Part shown: piece by piece, positions 25,611 to 34,005 of the stretch
Layout of the letters: the number at the start of each line of letters is the position of its first letter
How positions within the stretch are numbered: position 1 is the stretch's first letter
From: CAYVUB01 sp964454675
GTDB lineage: Bacteria; Bacteroidota; Bacteroidia; Flavobacteriales; Flavobacteriaceae
DNA length: 64,000 nt
Direction: 5' to 3'
Assembly: GCA_964454675.1 (NCBI GenBank)
Contig: CAYVUB010000002.1
Coordinates: forward strand, 1 to 64,000
Position numbers and translations under genes: made by a program
Notes under the pieces: model-generated
The model's database searches: none
The model's input: only the letters and a program-made list of their open reading frames with translations
What the model was told of the DNA's origin: nothing

Positions 25611-26915
25611 TTAATTTTTCTGCGCCTCAAACTTATCAGAATACCGCTGCCACAATTCGGTTTGATGTGTTTCTAAAGAAATTAAGCGTCCGTCAATAAA
25701 TACGTGAGTCAATTGGTTGGTGCGCATATCCAACGCATCGCCTTCACTGATAAAAAGCGTTGCACTTTTACCGGTTTCCAAAGTGCCGTACAGGTTGTCA
25801 ATTCCTAATATTTTGGCAGTGTTGGATGTAATAAGTTTTAACGCCTCTTCTTTTGATAATCCGTAAGCTGCCGCAGTACCTGCATAAAACGGCAGGTTGC
25901 GTGAGTTCATGCGTTCCATATCACCATAAGCAGATAGCGCCACAACCACACCTTTTTGTGTAAGCAATGCCGCCGATTTGTAAGGCAAATCATAATCGTC
26001 TTCATCTTGGTTAGGTGTAGCATGTAACCGGTTTAAAATAACCGCAACGTTATGCTGTTTAAGAAAACCGGCTACTTTGTGGGCATTATCGCCGCCTACA
26101 ATCACTACGTTTAAAATGCCGTTTTCTTTAGAAAAATTAACAGCATCTGTAATGCCTTTATCATCATTGACGTGTACATAAAGTGTTTGCGAACCGTCAA
26201 ACAAACCTTTGGCGGCATCGTAAGGTAAATTTACAACAGCTTTATCTCCTTTGGCGTACGACTTACTTTCGGTAAAAAAAGCGGTTATTTCCTGAACCTG
26301 TTTGGCATAATTATCATTAAGCTTTAATCCGGCGTCTTCGCCCATCCACCGGCGACCTCTGGTAAAGCTGTTTGGCCAGTTAAGGTGAATACCGTCGTTT
26401 ACTTTAACGGTGGCATCTTCCCAGTTCCAGGCATCAAACTGTACGATGGATGACGTGCCCGAAATACGCCCGCCACGAGGTGTGATTTGCCCCATAAGCA
26501 CACCGTTAGGACGCATAGATTCTACAATTTTAGATTCGGCGTTGTAAGCAATGATACTTCTTATATGCGGATTCATAGTGCCAACTTCGGCATCATCATC
26601 GGTAGCACGCACAGCATCAATTTCTACCAGACCCAAAGTGGAATTTGGTACGATAAATCCCGGATATACGTGTTTTCCCGATGCGTTGATGACTTCGGCA
26701 TTTGATAAATCGATTTTAACAATTCGGGCATCGGCTACGGTTTTAAGGATGCCGTTTTCAAAAATAATAAGGCTGTTTTCAAGCACTTGTCCGTTGCCTA
26801 TATGAGCTGTTGCGCCTGTAATGGCAATGGTTTTGGTTTGTTTTGAAGCAGGTGTTTGCTGGGCAATACACAATGAGGTACAAAACGCTATTAAGAAGGT
26901 ATATATGAGTTTCAT
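25611..26915 (-). CDS. Secreted amidohydrolase-like protein lacking the HxH metal motif
   Basis: 434 aa from the ATG at 26915, which begins a clear signal peptide (MKLIYTFLIAFCTSLCIAQ); the frame is open to 26972 but that part overlaps the upstream gene end. The fold is that of imidazolonepropionase-like amidohydrolases: GKHVYPGFIVPNSTLGL aligns with the usual PGxIDxHxH position but has no histidine pair, and the late Asp motif is also absent. Terminal segments ITSNTAKILGIDNLYGTLETGK match the family's C-terminus. So it is probably non-catalytic and may assist the intact partner encoded 16 nt upstream. Confidence 0.82.
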   Translation of the reverse strand: MKLIYTFLIAFCTSLCIAQQTPASKQTKTIAITGATAHIGNGQVLENSLIIFENGILKTVADARIVKIDLSNAEVINASGKHVYPGFIVPNSTLGLVEIDAVRATDDDAEVGTMNPHIRSIIAYNAESKIVESMRPNGVLMGQITPRGGRISGTSSIVQFDAWNWEDATVKVNDGIHLNWPNSFTRGRRWMGEDAGLKLNDNYAKQVQEITAFFTESKSYAKGDKAVVNLPYDAAKGLFDGSQTLYVHVNDDKGITDAVNFSKENGILNVVIVGGDNAHKVAGFLKQHNVAVILNRLHATPNQDEDDYDLPYKSAALLTQKGVVVALSAYGDMERMNSRNLPFYAGTAAAYGLSKEEALKLITSNTAKILGIDNLYGTLETGKSATLFISEGDALDMRTNQLTHVFIDGRLISLETHQTELWQRYSDKFEAQKN

Positions 26916-26931
26916 TTGCGATGTTTTTAAG

Positions 26932-29916
26932 TTAGTCATGTGAATGTTCAAAATGGTCATCAAGTGTGTCACAATGGAAATATTCTTTCTCCTGTTTTTT
27001 TACAGGCTGGGTTTTTAAACCTTTGTTTTTTGCCTGAAGCATTTTGTTTATGAGTTCGCTTTTTTCTTTTTTGATGGCTTCTCTTTGCTGTTCGTCACGT
27101 TTTAAATCAAAATAAACGGCACCGTCAATAAGTGTTTTTTCGGGTTTTGCATAAATGGATAACGGATGGTCAGACCATAGTACCACATCGGCATCTTTTC
27201 CTGTTTTGATGCTTCCTGTGCGGTCGTCAATATGCAGCAGTTTGGCAGGATTCAGCGTAACAAACTTCCAGGCTTCTTCTTCGGTTACACCGCCGTATTT
27301 TACGGTTTTTGCTGCTTCCTGATTTAAGCGTCGTGACATTTCGGCATCATCACTGTTAATAGCAACCGTAATACCTTGGTGGTGCATAATGGCTGCATTG
27401 TACGGGATGGCATCATTTACCTCAAATTTATAGCCCCACCAATCGCTAAAGGTCGAGCCGCCAACGCCGTGCGCTTTCATTTTATCGGCAAGTTTGTAGC
27501 CTTCAAGAATATGTGTGAAAGTGTTGACGTTAAAGTTAAATTGTTCGGCAACTTTCATCAGCATATTGATTTCGCTTTGCACATATGAGTGGCAGCTTAT
27601 AAAACGTTCTTTGTTGAGAATTTCTGCAAGCGTTTCCATTTCAATGTCTTTACGGTAAGGTTTGCCGCTTTTTTTCAAGGCGTTGTATGCTTTGGCTCGG
27701 GTAAAATAATCGATAAATACCTGTTCAACACCCATACGTGTTTGCGGAAAGCGAATGTTTTCACTTGAACCCCAATTGGATTGTTTGACGTTTTCACCCA
27801 AAGCAAATTTGATGTATTTAGGGCTGTTTTTATAAATCATGTTATTGGCAGATTCGCCCCATTTTAATTTGATGATTGCCGAGCGGCCACCAATAGGGTT
27901 TGCCGAACCGTGCAGGATTTGTGCCGATGTCACACCACCGGCAAGATTGCGGTAAATGCTTATGTCACTTTCATTAATAACATCTTCCATGCTTGTTTCG
28001 GCAGATGAATTATGTCCGCTTTCGTTGACAGATGCTGCGGCTATGTGTGAGTGTTCGTCGATGATTCCCGAAGTAAGATGTTTGCCTGTGGCATCTACAA
28101 TGGTTGCGCCTGTTTCGGATAGGTTCCGGCCTATTTTTGCAATTTTTCCGTTTTTGATTAGCACATCGGTGTTTTGTAAAATACCTTCTTTTTCATTAGT
28201 CCAGACAGTTGCATTTTTAAACAGGATGGTTTCGGCTTTTGGCACTTCAAGAAATCCGTAAGGTTTGTTTGGATAGGTAACCGGAAATATGGTTTCACTT
28301 TCTTTTTTATCACTATTGCTTCTTTTACCGCCATCTTTTTTATCTTCTTTGGCATTGGCTTTTGCGTAAAATGCGGTTTCATTACCATTAGGGTCAACAG
28401 CTTTTCCTGTTAGTGCGTTGTCATGAACATTGGCAATGATTCGTATAAATTCCTGCGAAACGGAATCTTTGGTTGTAAGCATAATGTTTACCCAATTGTC
28501 CTTATAGCTTATTTTTGAGCCTCGTGTTTTTTCGTTGCTGGTAATTTCTGAAGACAGCTTGCTCAATTCGCCTTTAATGGTCATTTTGTAGGTTTCACCA
28601 TAAAGCGAAAAATCATAATCACCACGGATGTCTTTGGTATTCATAGTTTCAAAAACCGTTTGATAACCTTGTATCCAATGTTCGTAAAGCGTGGTTTTTT
28701 CATCAAAAATATCGCCCGAAGTAATCATAAAATTGGCAAAGGCACCATTTTTAAGCGAGCCTATACTGTTTGATTTTCCTAATAGCTGTGCCGGAATGGT
28801 TGTTAACGCTTCCAGAGCTTTTTCTTTTGAAAGACCATGCTTTATAGCATTTATTACGTTGGATTTAAAATCTTTAGCCGATTTTAATCCGTGAGTGGTT
28901 AACGCAAACGTTACGTTGTTGTCTGCCAAAATTTTCGGGTTTGCCGGTTTTTGATTCCATGCTCTCATATCTGCAAGTGAAAGGCTTGATGCCAAAAACG
29001 GATTTTCAACATCATAGGCATCGGGAAAATTTACAGGGATGATGAACGGTGCATTGGCTGCCTTAATATCATTGATGCGTTCATACTCATCACCACCACC
29101 AAGAATCACGTAACGAATATTGAACTCGTCACCAATTTTATCGGCACGCAATGCGTTGGCTCTGCTGTTTGCTTCAAAAATCTGTACGAATGATTTGTTG
29201 TTGTTTAAGGCTTCAATCGATAAGTCTTTTGTTTTTGATTGACCTTTACTATACCAGTCGGCATCAAGATACAGCTGGCGCAGCAATGCCATGCTTCCCA
29301 TTACGGATGTAGGATACGACTGATTGGACGTTGCGCTTTTTGAGAATGAAAAATACTGTCCCGATTGGCTTTCCAAAACGTAAGCACTTTCATTAAGTGC
29401 TACCAAAACACCTGTGCCCCGTACAATACCATCCTGAATGTGAGTATTGACAACACCAAAACCGGCTTTAAGCAATTCTTCGGCTTTTTTTGAATCGTAT
29501 TTGAGTTTGTCAAGCGCATTGTTTTCGGGCATCACGTGATCATTCCAGTAGTAACCTGTACGTTTGGCATCATATTGCGCGCCTCTCGGTGCATTGCTTT
29601 GACGCTGCGGTTTTTCAATCCCGAAGTTGGAATACATATCAATAAACGACGGATAAATATGTTTGCCCGAAGCATCAATTACCGTAGCATTTTTTGGGAT
29701 GCTAACAGTTGCTCCGGCAGAAACAACTTTGCCGTCTTTTATAAGCAAGGTACCGTTGTCAATAACTTGTGTTGGTGTGACATGAATTCTGGCATTGGTA
29801 ATGGCTGTAAAATTGGTGTTTATCGCTGCCACGCCATCGTTTTTAGGGAAATAATCCTGAGCAAAAAGTGCAGACCCAAGCATTACGGCAAGGATTGTGA
29901 AAAGTGATTTTCTCAT
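26932..29916 (-). CDS. Secreted double-domain amidohydrolase (degenerate N-half, intact C-half)
   Basis: 994 aa with a signal peptide (ends SALFAQ, about residue 20). The N-terminal half (about 30-430) is an amidohydrolase-like domain in which GKHIYPSFIDMYSNFGI replaces the HxH motif. A linker (about 435-560, Lys/Asp-rich) follows. The C-terminal half has the full metal set: GIIDEHSHIAA (about 615-625), a His in RFISCHSYVQSE, a His in FTHILEGYK and Asp in INSDDAEMSRR. The last 20 residues are rich in His/Asp (FHCDTLDDHFEHSHD), possibly a metal-acquiring tail. Twice the usual length, so a fusion or duplication. Substrate unknown; related enzymes act on cyclic amides or dipeptides. Confidence 0.86.
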   Translation of the reverse strand: MRKSLFTILAVMLGSALFAQDYFPKNDGVAAINTNFTAITNARIHVTPTQVIDNGTLLIKDGKVVSAGATVSIPKNATVIDASGKHIYPSFIDMYSNFGIEKPQRQSNAPRGAQYDAKRTGYYWNDHVMPENNALDKLKYDSKKAEELLKAGFGVVNTHIQDGIVRGTGVLVALNESAYVLESQSGQYFSFSKSATSNQSYPTSVMGSMALLRQLYLDADWYSKGQSKTKDLSIEALNNNKSFVQIFEANSRANALRADKIGDEFNIRYVILGGGDEYERINDIKAANAPFIIPVNFPDAYDVENPFLASSLSLADMRAWNQKPANPKILADNNVTFALTTHGLKSAKDFKSNVINAIKHGLSKEKALEALTTIPAQLLGKSNSIGSLKNGAFANFMITSGDIFDEKTTLYEHWIQGYQTVFETMNTKDIRGDYDFSLYGETYKMTIKGELSKLSSEITSNEKTRGSKISYKDNWVNIMLTTKDSVSQEFIRIIANVHDNALTGKAVDPNGNETAFYAKANAKEDKKDGGKRSNSDKKESETIFPVTYPNKPYGFLEVPKAETILFKNATVWTNEKEGILQNTDVLIKNGKIAKIGRNLSETGATIVDATGKHLTSGIIDEHSHIAAASVNESGHNSSAETSMEDVINESDISIYRNLAGGVTSAQILHGSANPIGGRSAIIKLKWGESANNMIYKNSPKYIKFALGENVKQSNWGSSENIRFPQTRMGVEQVFIDYFTRAKAYNALKKSGKPYRKDIEMETLAEILNKERFISCHSYVQSEINMLMKVAEQFNFNVNTFTHILEGYKLADKMKAHGVGGSTFSDWWGYKFEVNDAIPYNAAIMHHQGITVAINSDDAEMSRRLNQEAAKTVKYGGVTEEEAWKFVTLNPAKLLHIDDRTGSIKTGKDADVVLWSDHPLSIYAKPEKTLIDGAVYFDLKRDEQQREAIKKEKSELINKMLQAKNKGLKTQPVKKQEKEYFHCDTLDDHFEHSHD

Positions 29917-30001
29917 CAGAAAAAGTTAGTTAGTGTTTAAGGGAACTAAAGATAGATAATAAGTGCTTTATTATGGTATGTTAGTCCCTTTTTTTAACAT
30001 T

Positions 30002-31069
30002 TTAAAGTGGATGTTTTTCATGATAGTTTACGAGTAATGCCACCACATAACTGTAGCTTTCAATTCCGGCAGATTGGTTATTGGCTTTAAGAAAACCGCT
30101 GTAAGTGATTTTGAAGAATTCTTCGGACGGATTTTGATAAGACAACCAAAACTGTCGTACTTCATCATAATTTTTTAAGATTCCGGGGTTTACATCAGCA
30201 ATAAGCATTTCATACGCAGCAGTATCGCGTTTGTACAATTCGCTCAAACAATGACTAAGCGCAAAGGCATATCCCGAATAGTTAAAATACATATCATCGT
30301 GAGATATGGCAGCCATAGCGCCTATAAAATTGGCTTCGTTTTCGGCGGCATAACCCAGCTGGTGGGCAATTTCGTGGCTTGCCGTTGTGGGATATTTAAA
30401 TGCAGGAATCAATCCGTCAATTTGTGCTTCATTGGTAAACGGATTCAGATAACCGCCAAAACCCATGTAGGTAAGCGGCAAACTGTAAATGGAACGCTTT
30501 AAACTTTTTGGATGATACGCAAGATTCGGATAGGTTTCTGAAAGCTTGTCAAACCCTTTGGGTGTCATTTGCAGCAGTTCGGTTTTAGAATACGGCATTT
30601 CTACTTTTACCGAATCATTTTCGGCAATCAATTGGTGTATTGTATTGGTTTTTTTAACCAAATCTTTGGTAAATGACAGCAATTGTCCGGTGGTGTAATC
30701 GTGTTCAATGTTTAAGGATTCGTGCAGCGGTAACCTGTAATAATTGAATGCCCACAAAATATGAAATGCAAAATACCCGATAGAAATAGCAGTTAATACC
30801 TCATAAAACCAGTTTTTTGTGTCTTTAAAAATGCGTTTTCTGTTGATGAAAATCCAACGTAAAATGTAAATACCCGCAAGCGTATAAAGAATATCGCCTA
30901 CCGAAAACGGCACCCAGCCAAAAGTGTAATGCATCAGTTTTGAAATCCATTTGTAAAGTCCGTTGCTGTAATATGTTTCGATAAATTGAGGAAACTGCGC
31001 CAATAGTTTTACGGCTATAATTTGAATGACAATCAAAAAAGCCGGTATGGGTTTAAGATACTTCTGCAT
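30002..31069 (-). CDS. DUF3810 family membrane protein with HExxH motif
   Basis: 355 aa. Membrane segments near 9-25, 48-75 and 95-112, then a soluble domain with HEIAHQLGYAAENEANFI (about 230-247), a gluzincin-like zinc motif with downstream glutamate, suggesting metalloprotease activity. FNYYRLPLHESL and LPLTYMGFGGYLNPFTNEAQ are typical of DUF3810. A TACTTTTG -7 box lies 4 nt before the ATG, so the mRNA may be leaderless. Divergent from pepD. Substrate unknown. Confidence 0.84.
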   Translation of the reverse strand: MQKYLKPIPAFLIVIQIIAVKLLAQFPQFIETYYSNGLYKWISKLMHYTFGWVPFSVGDILYTLAGIYILRWIFINRKRIFKDTKNWFYEVLTAISIGYFAFHILWAFNYYRLPLHESLNIEHDYTTGQLLSFTKDLVKKTNTIHQLIAENDSVKVEMPYSKTELLQMTPKGFDKLSETYPNLAYHPKSLKRSIYSLPLTYMGFGGYLNPFTNEAQIDGLIPAFKYPTTASHEIAHQLGYAAENEANFIGAMAAISHDDMYFNYSGYAFALSHCLSELYKRDTAAYEMLIADVNPGILKNYDEVRQFWLSYQNPSEEFFKITYSGFLKANNQSAGIESYSYVVALLVNYHEKHPL

Positions 31070-31073
31070 GTAT

Positions 31074-31081
31074 CAAAAGTA
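31074..31081 (-). promoter_or_regulatory. -7 promoter box of the DUF3810 gene
   Basis: Minus strand TACTTTTG, perfect TAnnTTTG, 4 nt before the ATG at 31069. Confidence 0.5.
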
Positions 31082-31113
31082 GAAAAATGTTTCCTGTTAG
31101 CCGAATGAATACG

Positions 31114-31121
31114 TACCTTTG
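31114..31121 (+). promoter_or_regulatory. -7 promoter box of pepD
   Basis: TACCTTTG, perfect TAnnTTTG, 21 nt before the ATG at 31143. It lies 32 bp from the divergent DUF3810 box. Confidence 0.6.
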
Positions 31122-31142
31122 TACTACAAAAAAAATTACATT

Positions 31143-32603
31143 ATGCCATCAAACATCAGACAATTAGAACCACAAGCACTTTGGAATAAATTTGCCGACC
31201 TTAATGCCGTGCCACGACCTTCAAAAAAAGAAGAGCGCGTGATTGCTTTTATGAAAAATTTTGGCGAAAATCTCGGTTTGGAAACCTTTGTTGATGCCGT
31301 AGGAAACGTAATAATCAAAAAGCCCGCAACACAGGGAATGGAAGACAGAACGACGGTTGTAATGCAGTCGCATCTGGATATGGTACATCAAAAAAACAGT
31401 GATACCGTGTTTGATTTTGATACACAAGGTATTGACATGTATATAGACGGCGATTGGGTAAAAGCCAAAGGTACGACGCTTGGTGCCGATAACGGCATAG
31501 GTGTGGCAACCATTATGGCAATTTTAGAAAGCAATACTATTGTGCATCCTGCCATTGAAGCCTTGTTTACCATTGATGAAGAAACCGGAATGACCGGTGC
31601 CAAAGGTTTGGTTGGTGGTTTGCTGGAAGGTAAAATCCTGCTGAATCTCGACACCGAAGAAGATAACGAAATAGGTGTAGGCTGTGCCGGAGGAATTGAT
31701 GTTACGGCAAAAAGAACTTATCATATTGAAGAAACACCCGAATTTAAAACAGGTTATACCATTATCGTAAAAGGCTTGCAAGGTGGTCACTCGGGAATGC
31801 AAATTCACGAAGGATTGGGTAATGCCAATAAGATTATGAACCGGTTGCTGTTTGACGGTTTTGAAAACTTCGGATTGCGAATTTCAGAAATTAACGGCGG
31901 TAGTTTGCGCAATGCTATTCCTCGTGAAAGCAAAGCTGTTGTTGCGGTTGATACGGTACATAAAGAGGCTTTTGAGCTGGAAACAGCCCAATTGGCACAG
32001 GTTATCAAAACTGAATTTAAAACCATGGAACCCGATTTGACCATCGAGGTTATTAAATCCGAAACCCCAAAAACCATCATGGATTTGGGCGTTCAGGAAG
32101 GTTTGACACGTGCTGTTTATGCAGCTTGCAATGGCGTTTACAGAATGAGCGCCGATATTCCCGATTTGGTAGAAACTTCTAATAATATTGCCCGTGTCAT
32201 TGTCAAAGACGGAAACATTACGATTGCCTGTTTAACACGCTCATCGGTGGAAAGCTCCAAACAGGATCTGGCAAATGCTTTGCGTGCAGCGTTTGAATTG
32301 ACAGGTTGCGAAGTTGAATTTGCAGGCGATTATCCGGGTTGGACACCTAACATGCAATCACCTGTTTTGAAAATATTGACCAAGATTTATCAGGATATGA
32401 ATGGCGAAATGCCACACGTTGCAGCGTGTCACGCCGGTTTGGAATGTGGTATTCTCGGGCAGAATTACCCCGATATGGACATGATAAGTTTTGGTCCCAA
32501 TATTAAAGGCGCACATTCGCCCGATGAACGTACACAGGTATCTTCGGTTCAAAAATACTGGGCGTTTGTACTGGAAATTTTAAAGCATATTCCAAAAAAA
32601 TAA
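31143..32603 (+). CDS. pepD: Aminoacyl-histidine dipeptidase (beta-Ala-His dipeptidase), M20 family
   Basis: Cytosolic zinc dipeptidase, 486 aa. Metal ligands and catalytic residues are visible: QSHLDMVHQ (about 79-87), GADNGIG (about 115-121), the IDEETGMTGA pair (about 145-154), and a late GAHSPDERTQ (about 453-462); GGHSGMQIH marks the lid/dimerisation insertion. The frame is open to 31119, but that start lies in the -7 box, so the ATG at 31143 (MPSNIRQLEPQALW) is used. Single gene. An AT-only inverted repeat follows the stop. Confidence 0.94.
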   Translation: MPSNIRQLEPQALWNKFADLNAVPRPSKKEERVIAFMKNFGENLGLETFVDAVGNVIIKKPATQGMEDRTTVVMQSHLDMVHQKNSDTVFDFDTQGIDMYIDGDWVKAKGTTLGADNGIGVATIMAILESNTIVHPAIEALFTIDEETGMTGAKGLVGGLLEGKILLNLDTEEDNEIGVGCAGGIDVTAKRTYHIEETPEFKTGYTIIVKGLQGGHSGMQIHEGLGNANKIMNRLLFDGFENFGLRISEINGGSLRNAIPRESKAVVAVDTVHKEAFELETAQLAQVIKTEFKTMEPDLTIEVIKSETPKTIMDLGVQEGLTRAVYAACNGVYRMSADIPDLVETSNNIARVIVKDGNITIACLTRSSVESSKQDLANALRAAFELTGCEVEFAGDYPGWTPNMQSPVLKILTKIYQDMNGEMPHVAACHAGLECGILGQNYPDMDMISFGPNIKGAHSPDERTQVSSVQKYWAFVLEILKHIPKK

Positions 32604-32617
32604 CTGCTAATTAATAG

Positions 32618-32636
32618 TATAAATTAAAAATTTATA
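32618..32636. terminator. AT-only hairpin after pepD
   Basis: Arms TATAAATT (32618-32625) and AATTTATA (32629-32636), 3-nt loop. No G/C pairs, so weak; a terminator role is a guess from its position. Confidence 0.3.
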
Positions 32637-32698
32637 TTAAAAAATTCACAGTTCCATATTTATTAAAATTCAAACATAAATAGGTGTTGCTTTTATGA

Positions 32699-32726
32699 TT
32701 TGATTTGCGTATTTGCAGTAATTTTG
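32699..32726 (+). promoter_or_regulatory. Promoter of the MFS exporter gene
   Basis: TTTG at 32699-32702, a 16-nt spacer and TAATTTTG at 32719-32726, perfect -7 box. The ATG at 32735 is 8 nt downstream, giving a very short leader. Confidence 0.55.
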
Positions 32727-32734
32727 TGTTCTCT

Positions 32735-33967
32735 ATGAATACACAAGCTCCAATCAACAAAACGTTTTTAATCATCATTCTTGGGATACTCGCCGCATTG
32801 GGACCGTTTACCATAGATATGTATCTGCCCGGATTCCGGCAGATAGCCGATGATTTTGCTACGGATGAAAAGCATGTAGCATTTACTTTGACATCTTATT
32901 TTATTGGGATTGCCGTGGGACAATTGATTTACGGACCTATTGTGGATAAATACGGACGAAAAAAACCGCTCCTGGCAGGATTGTTTATTTATATGGCAGC
33001 AGCTTTGGGCTGTGCGCTTTCGCCAAACATCGAAACCATGATAGCTATGCGGTTATTGCAGGCTTTAGGTGGTTGCGCAGGCATGGTGGCTTCGGTTGCG
33101 GTTATTACAGATGTGTATGAACTCGACAAGAGAGCCAAGGCGTTTTCATCCATTGTACTGGTTATGGGAGTAGCACCGCTGATTGCGCCGAGCATAGGAA
33201 GTTTTTTTGTTGAAAGGATGCACTGGACATACATTTTTTACTTTTTGGTTTTATTTTCTTTGATGGTGATGGCAATGATTTATTTCTTTTTGCCCGAAAC
33301 AGGAAAATACATGCACAATAATAAGCTCAAAGTAAAAACCATCAGTAAGGATTATTTAGAAATCTTAAAAAACCGGACGTTTTTTATGTATATCATGGCG
33401 GCAAGTATTGCTATGGCCATACTGTTTGCATATATCACATCGGCATCGTTTGTGTTTTTAACGCATTATGGTCTTGATAAAACCACGTTTTCGCTTTTGT
33501 TTGCTGTTAATGCTTCGGGGCTTATTACAGGAAGTTATCTTAACGGAGTACTTACCAAATATGTAAATTATATAAAAATTGCAAGAATAGCATCGGTATT
33601 ATTAAGCGTAGCAACATTACTATTGTTGATTATCATTACCGTATATCCCGATATGCCGTACCAATGGATGGTAACGGGATTGTTTACCACCTTGTTTATC
33701 ATAGGGTTTATTAATCCTAATGCTACGGCGGCATCACTAACGCCTTTTACCGGAAATTCGGGGTCGGCTTCTGCGTTAACCGGTGCTGTAAGAATGGGTA
33801 TAGGAGCTTTAGTTGCGGCAGCTATTGGCATGTTTCAAGGCGAATCGCCAGCCATGATAATTACGCTTGTGTTTATACTGGCAATTGTATCTATGCTGCT
33901 TTTATGGATTGCGCCTGTTGTTATCAAGCGGAAAAAAAACAGGAGAGATGCAGAGCAGATAATATAA
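32735..33967 (+). CDS. MFS drug-resistance transporter, Bcr/CflA family
   Basis: 410 aa proton-coupled exporter with 12 predicted membrane segments. Family signs: LGPFTIDMYLPGFRQIADDF near the N-terminus, the MFS loop motif GPIVDKYGRKKPLLAG (about 68-83), and RLLQALGGCAGMVASVAVI in TM5. The C-terminal half contains the NPNATAASLTPF region typical of Bcr/CflA. The frame is open to 32705, but the -7 box overlaps that extension, so ATG 32735 (MNTQAPINKT) is chosen. Could export bicyclomycin-like compounds, but specificity is not predictable. Confidence 0.9.
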   Translation: MNTQAPINKTFLIIILGILAALGPFTIDMYLPGFRQIADDFATDEKHVAFTLTSYFIGIAVGQLIYGPIVDKYGRKKPLLAGLFIYMAAALGCALSPNIETMIAMRLLQALGGCAGMVASVAVITDVYELDKRAKAFSSIVLVMGVAPLIAPSIGSFFVERMHWTYIFYFLVLFSLMVMAMIYFFLPETGKYMHNNKLKVKTISKDYLEILKNRTFFMYIMAASIAMAILFAYITSASFVFLTHYGLDKTTFSLLFAVNASGLITGSYLNGVLTKYVNYIKIARIASVLLSVATLLLLIIITVYPDMPYQWMVTGLFTTLFIIGFINPNATAASLTPFTGNSGSASALTGAVRMGIGALVAAAIGMFQGESPAMIITLVFILAIVSMLLLWIAPVVIKRKKNRRDAEQII

Positions 33968-34005
33968 TCTTGCCTAATCAAATTGAAAAACTGTTACAGG
34001 TTTAT

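Noticed and set aside
26915..26972. Longer start for the 434-residue amidohydrolase-like protein
   Set aside because: It overlaps the end of the upstream gene and hides the signal peptide that begins at 26915.
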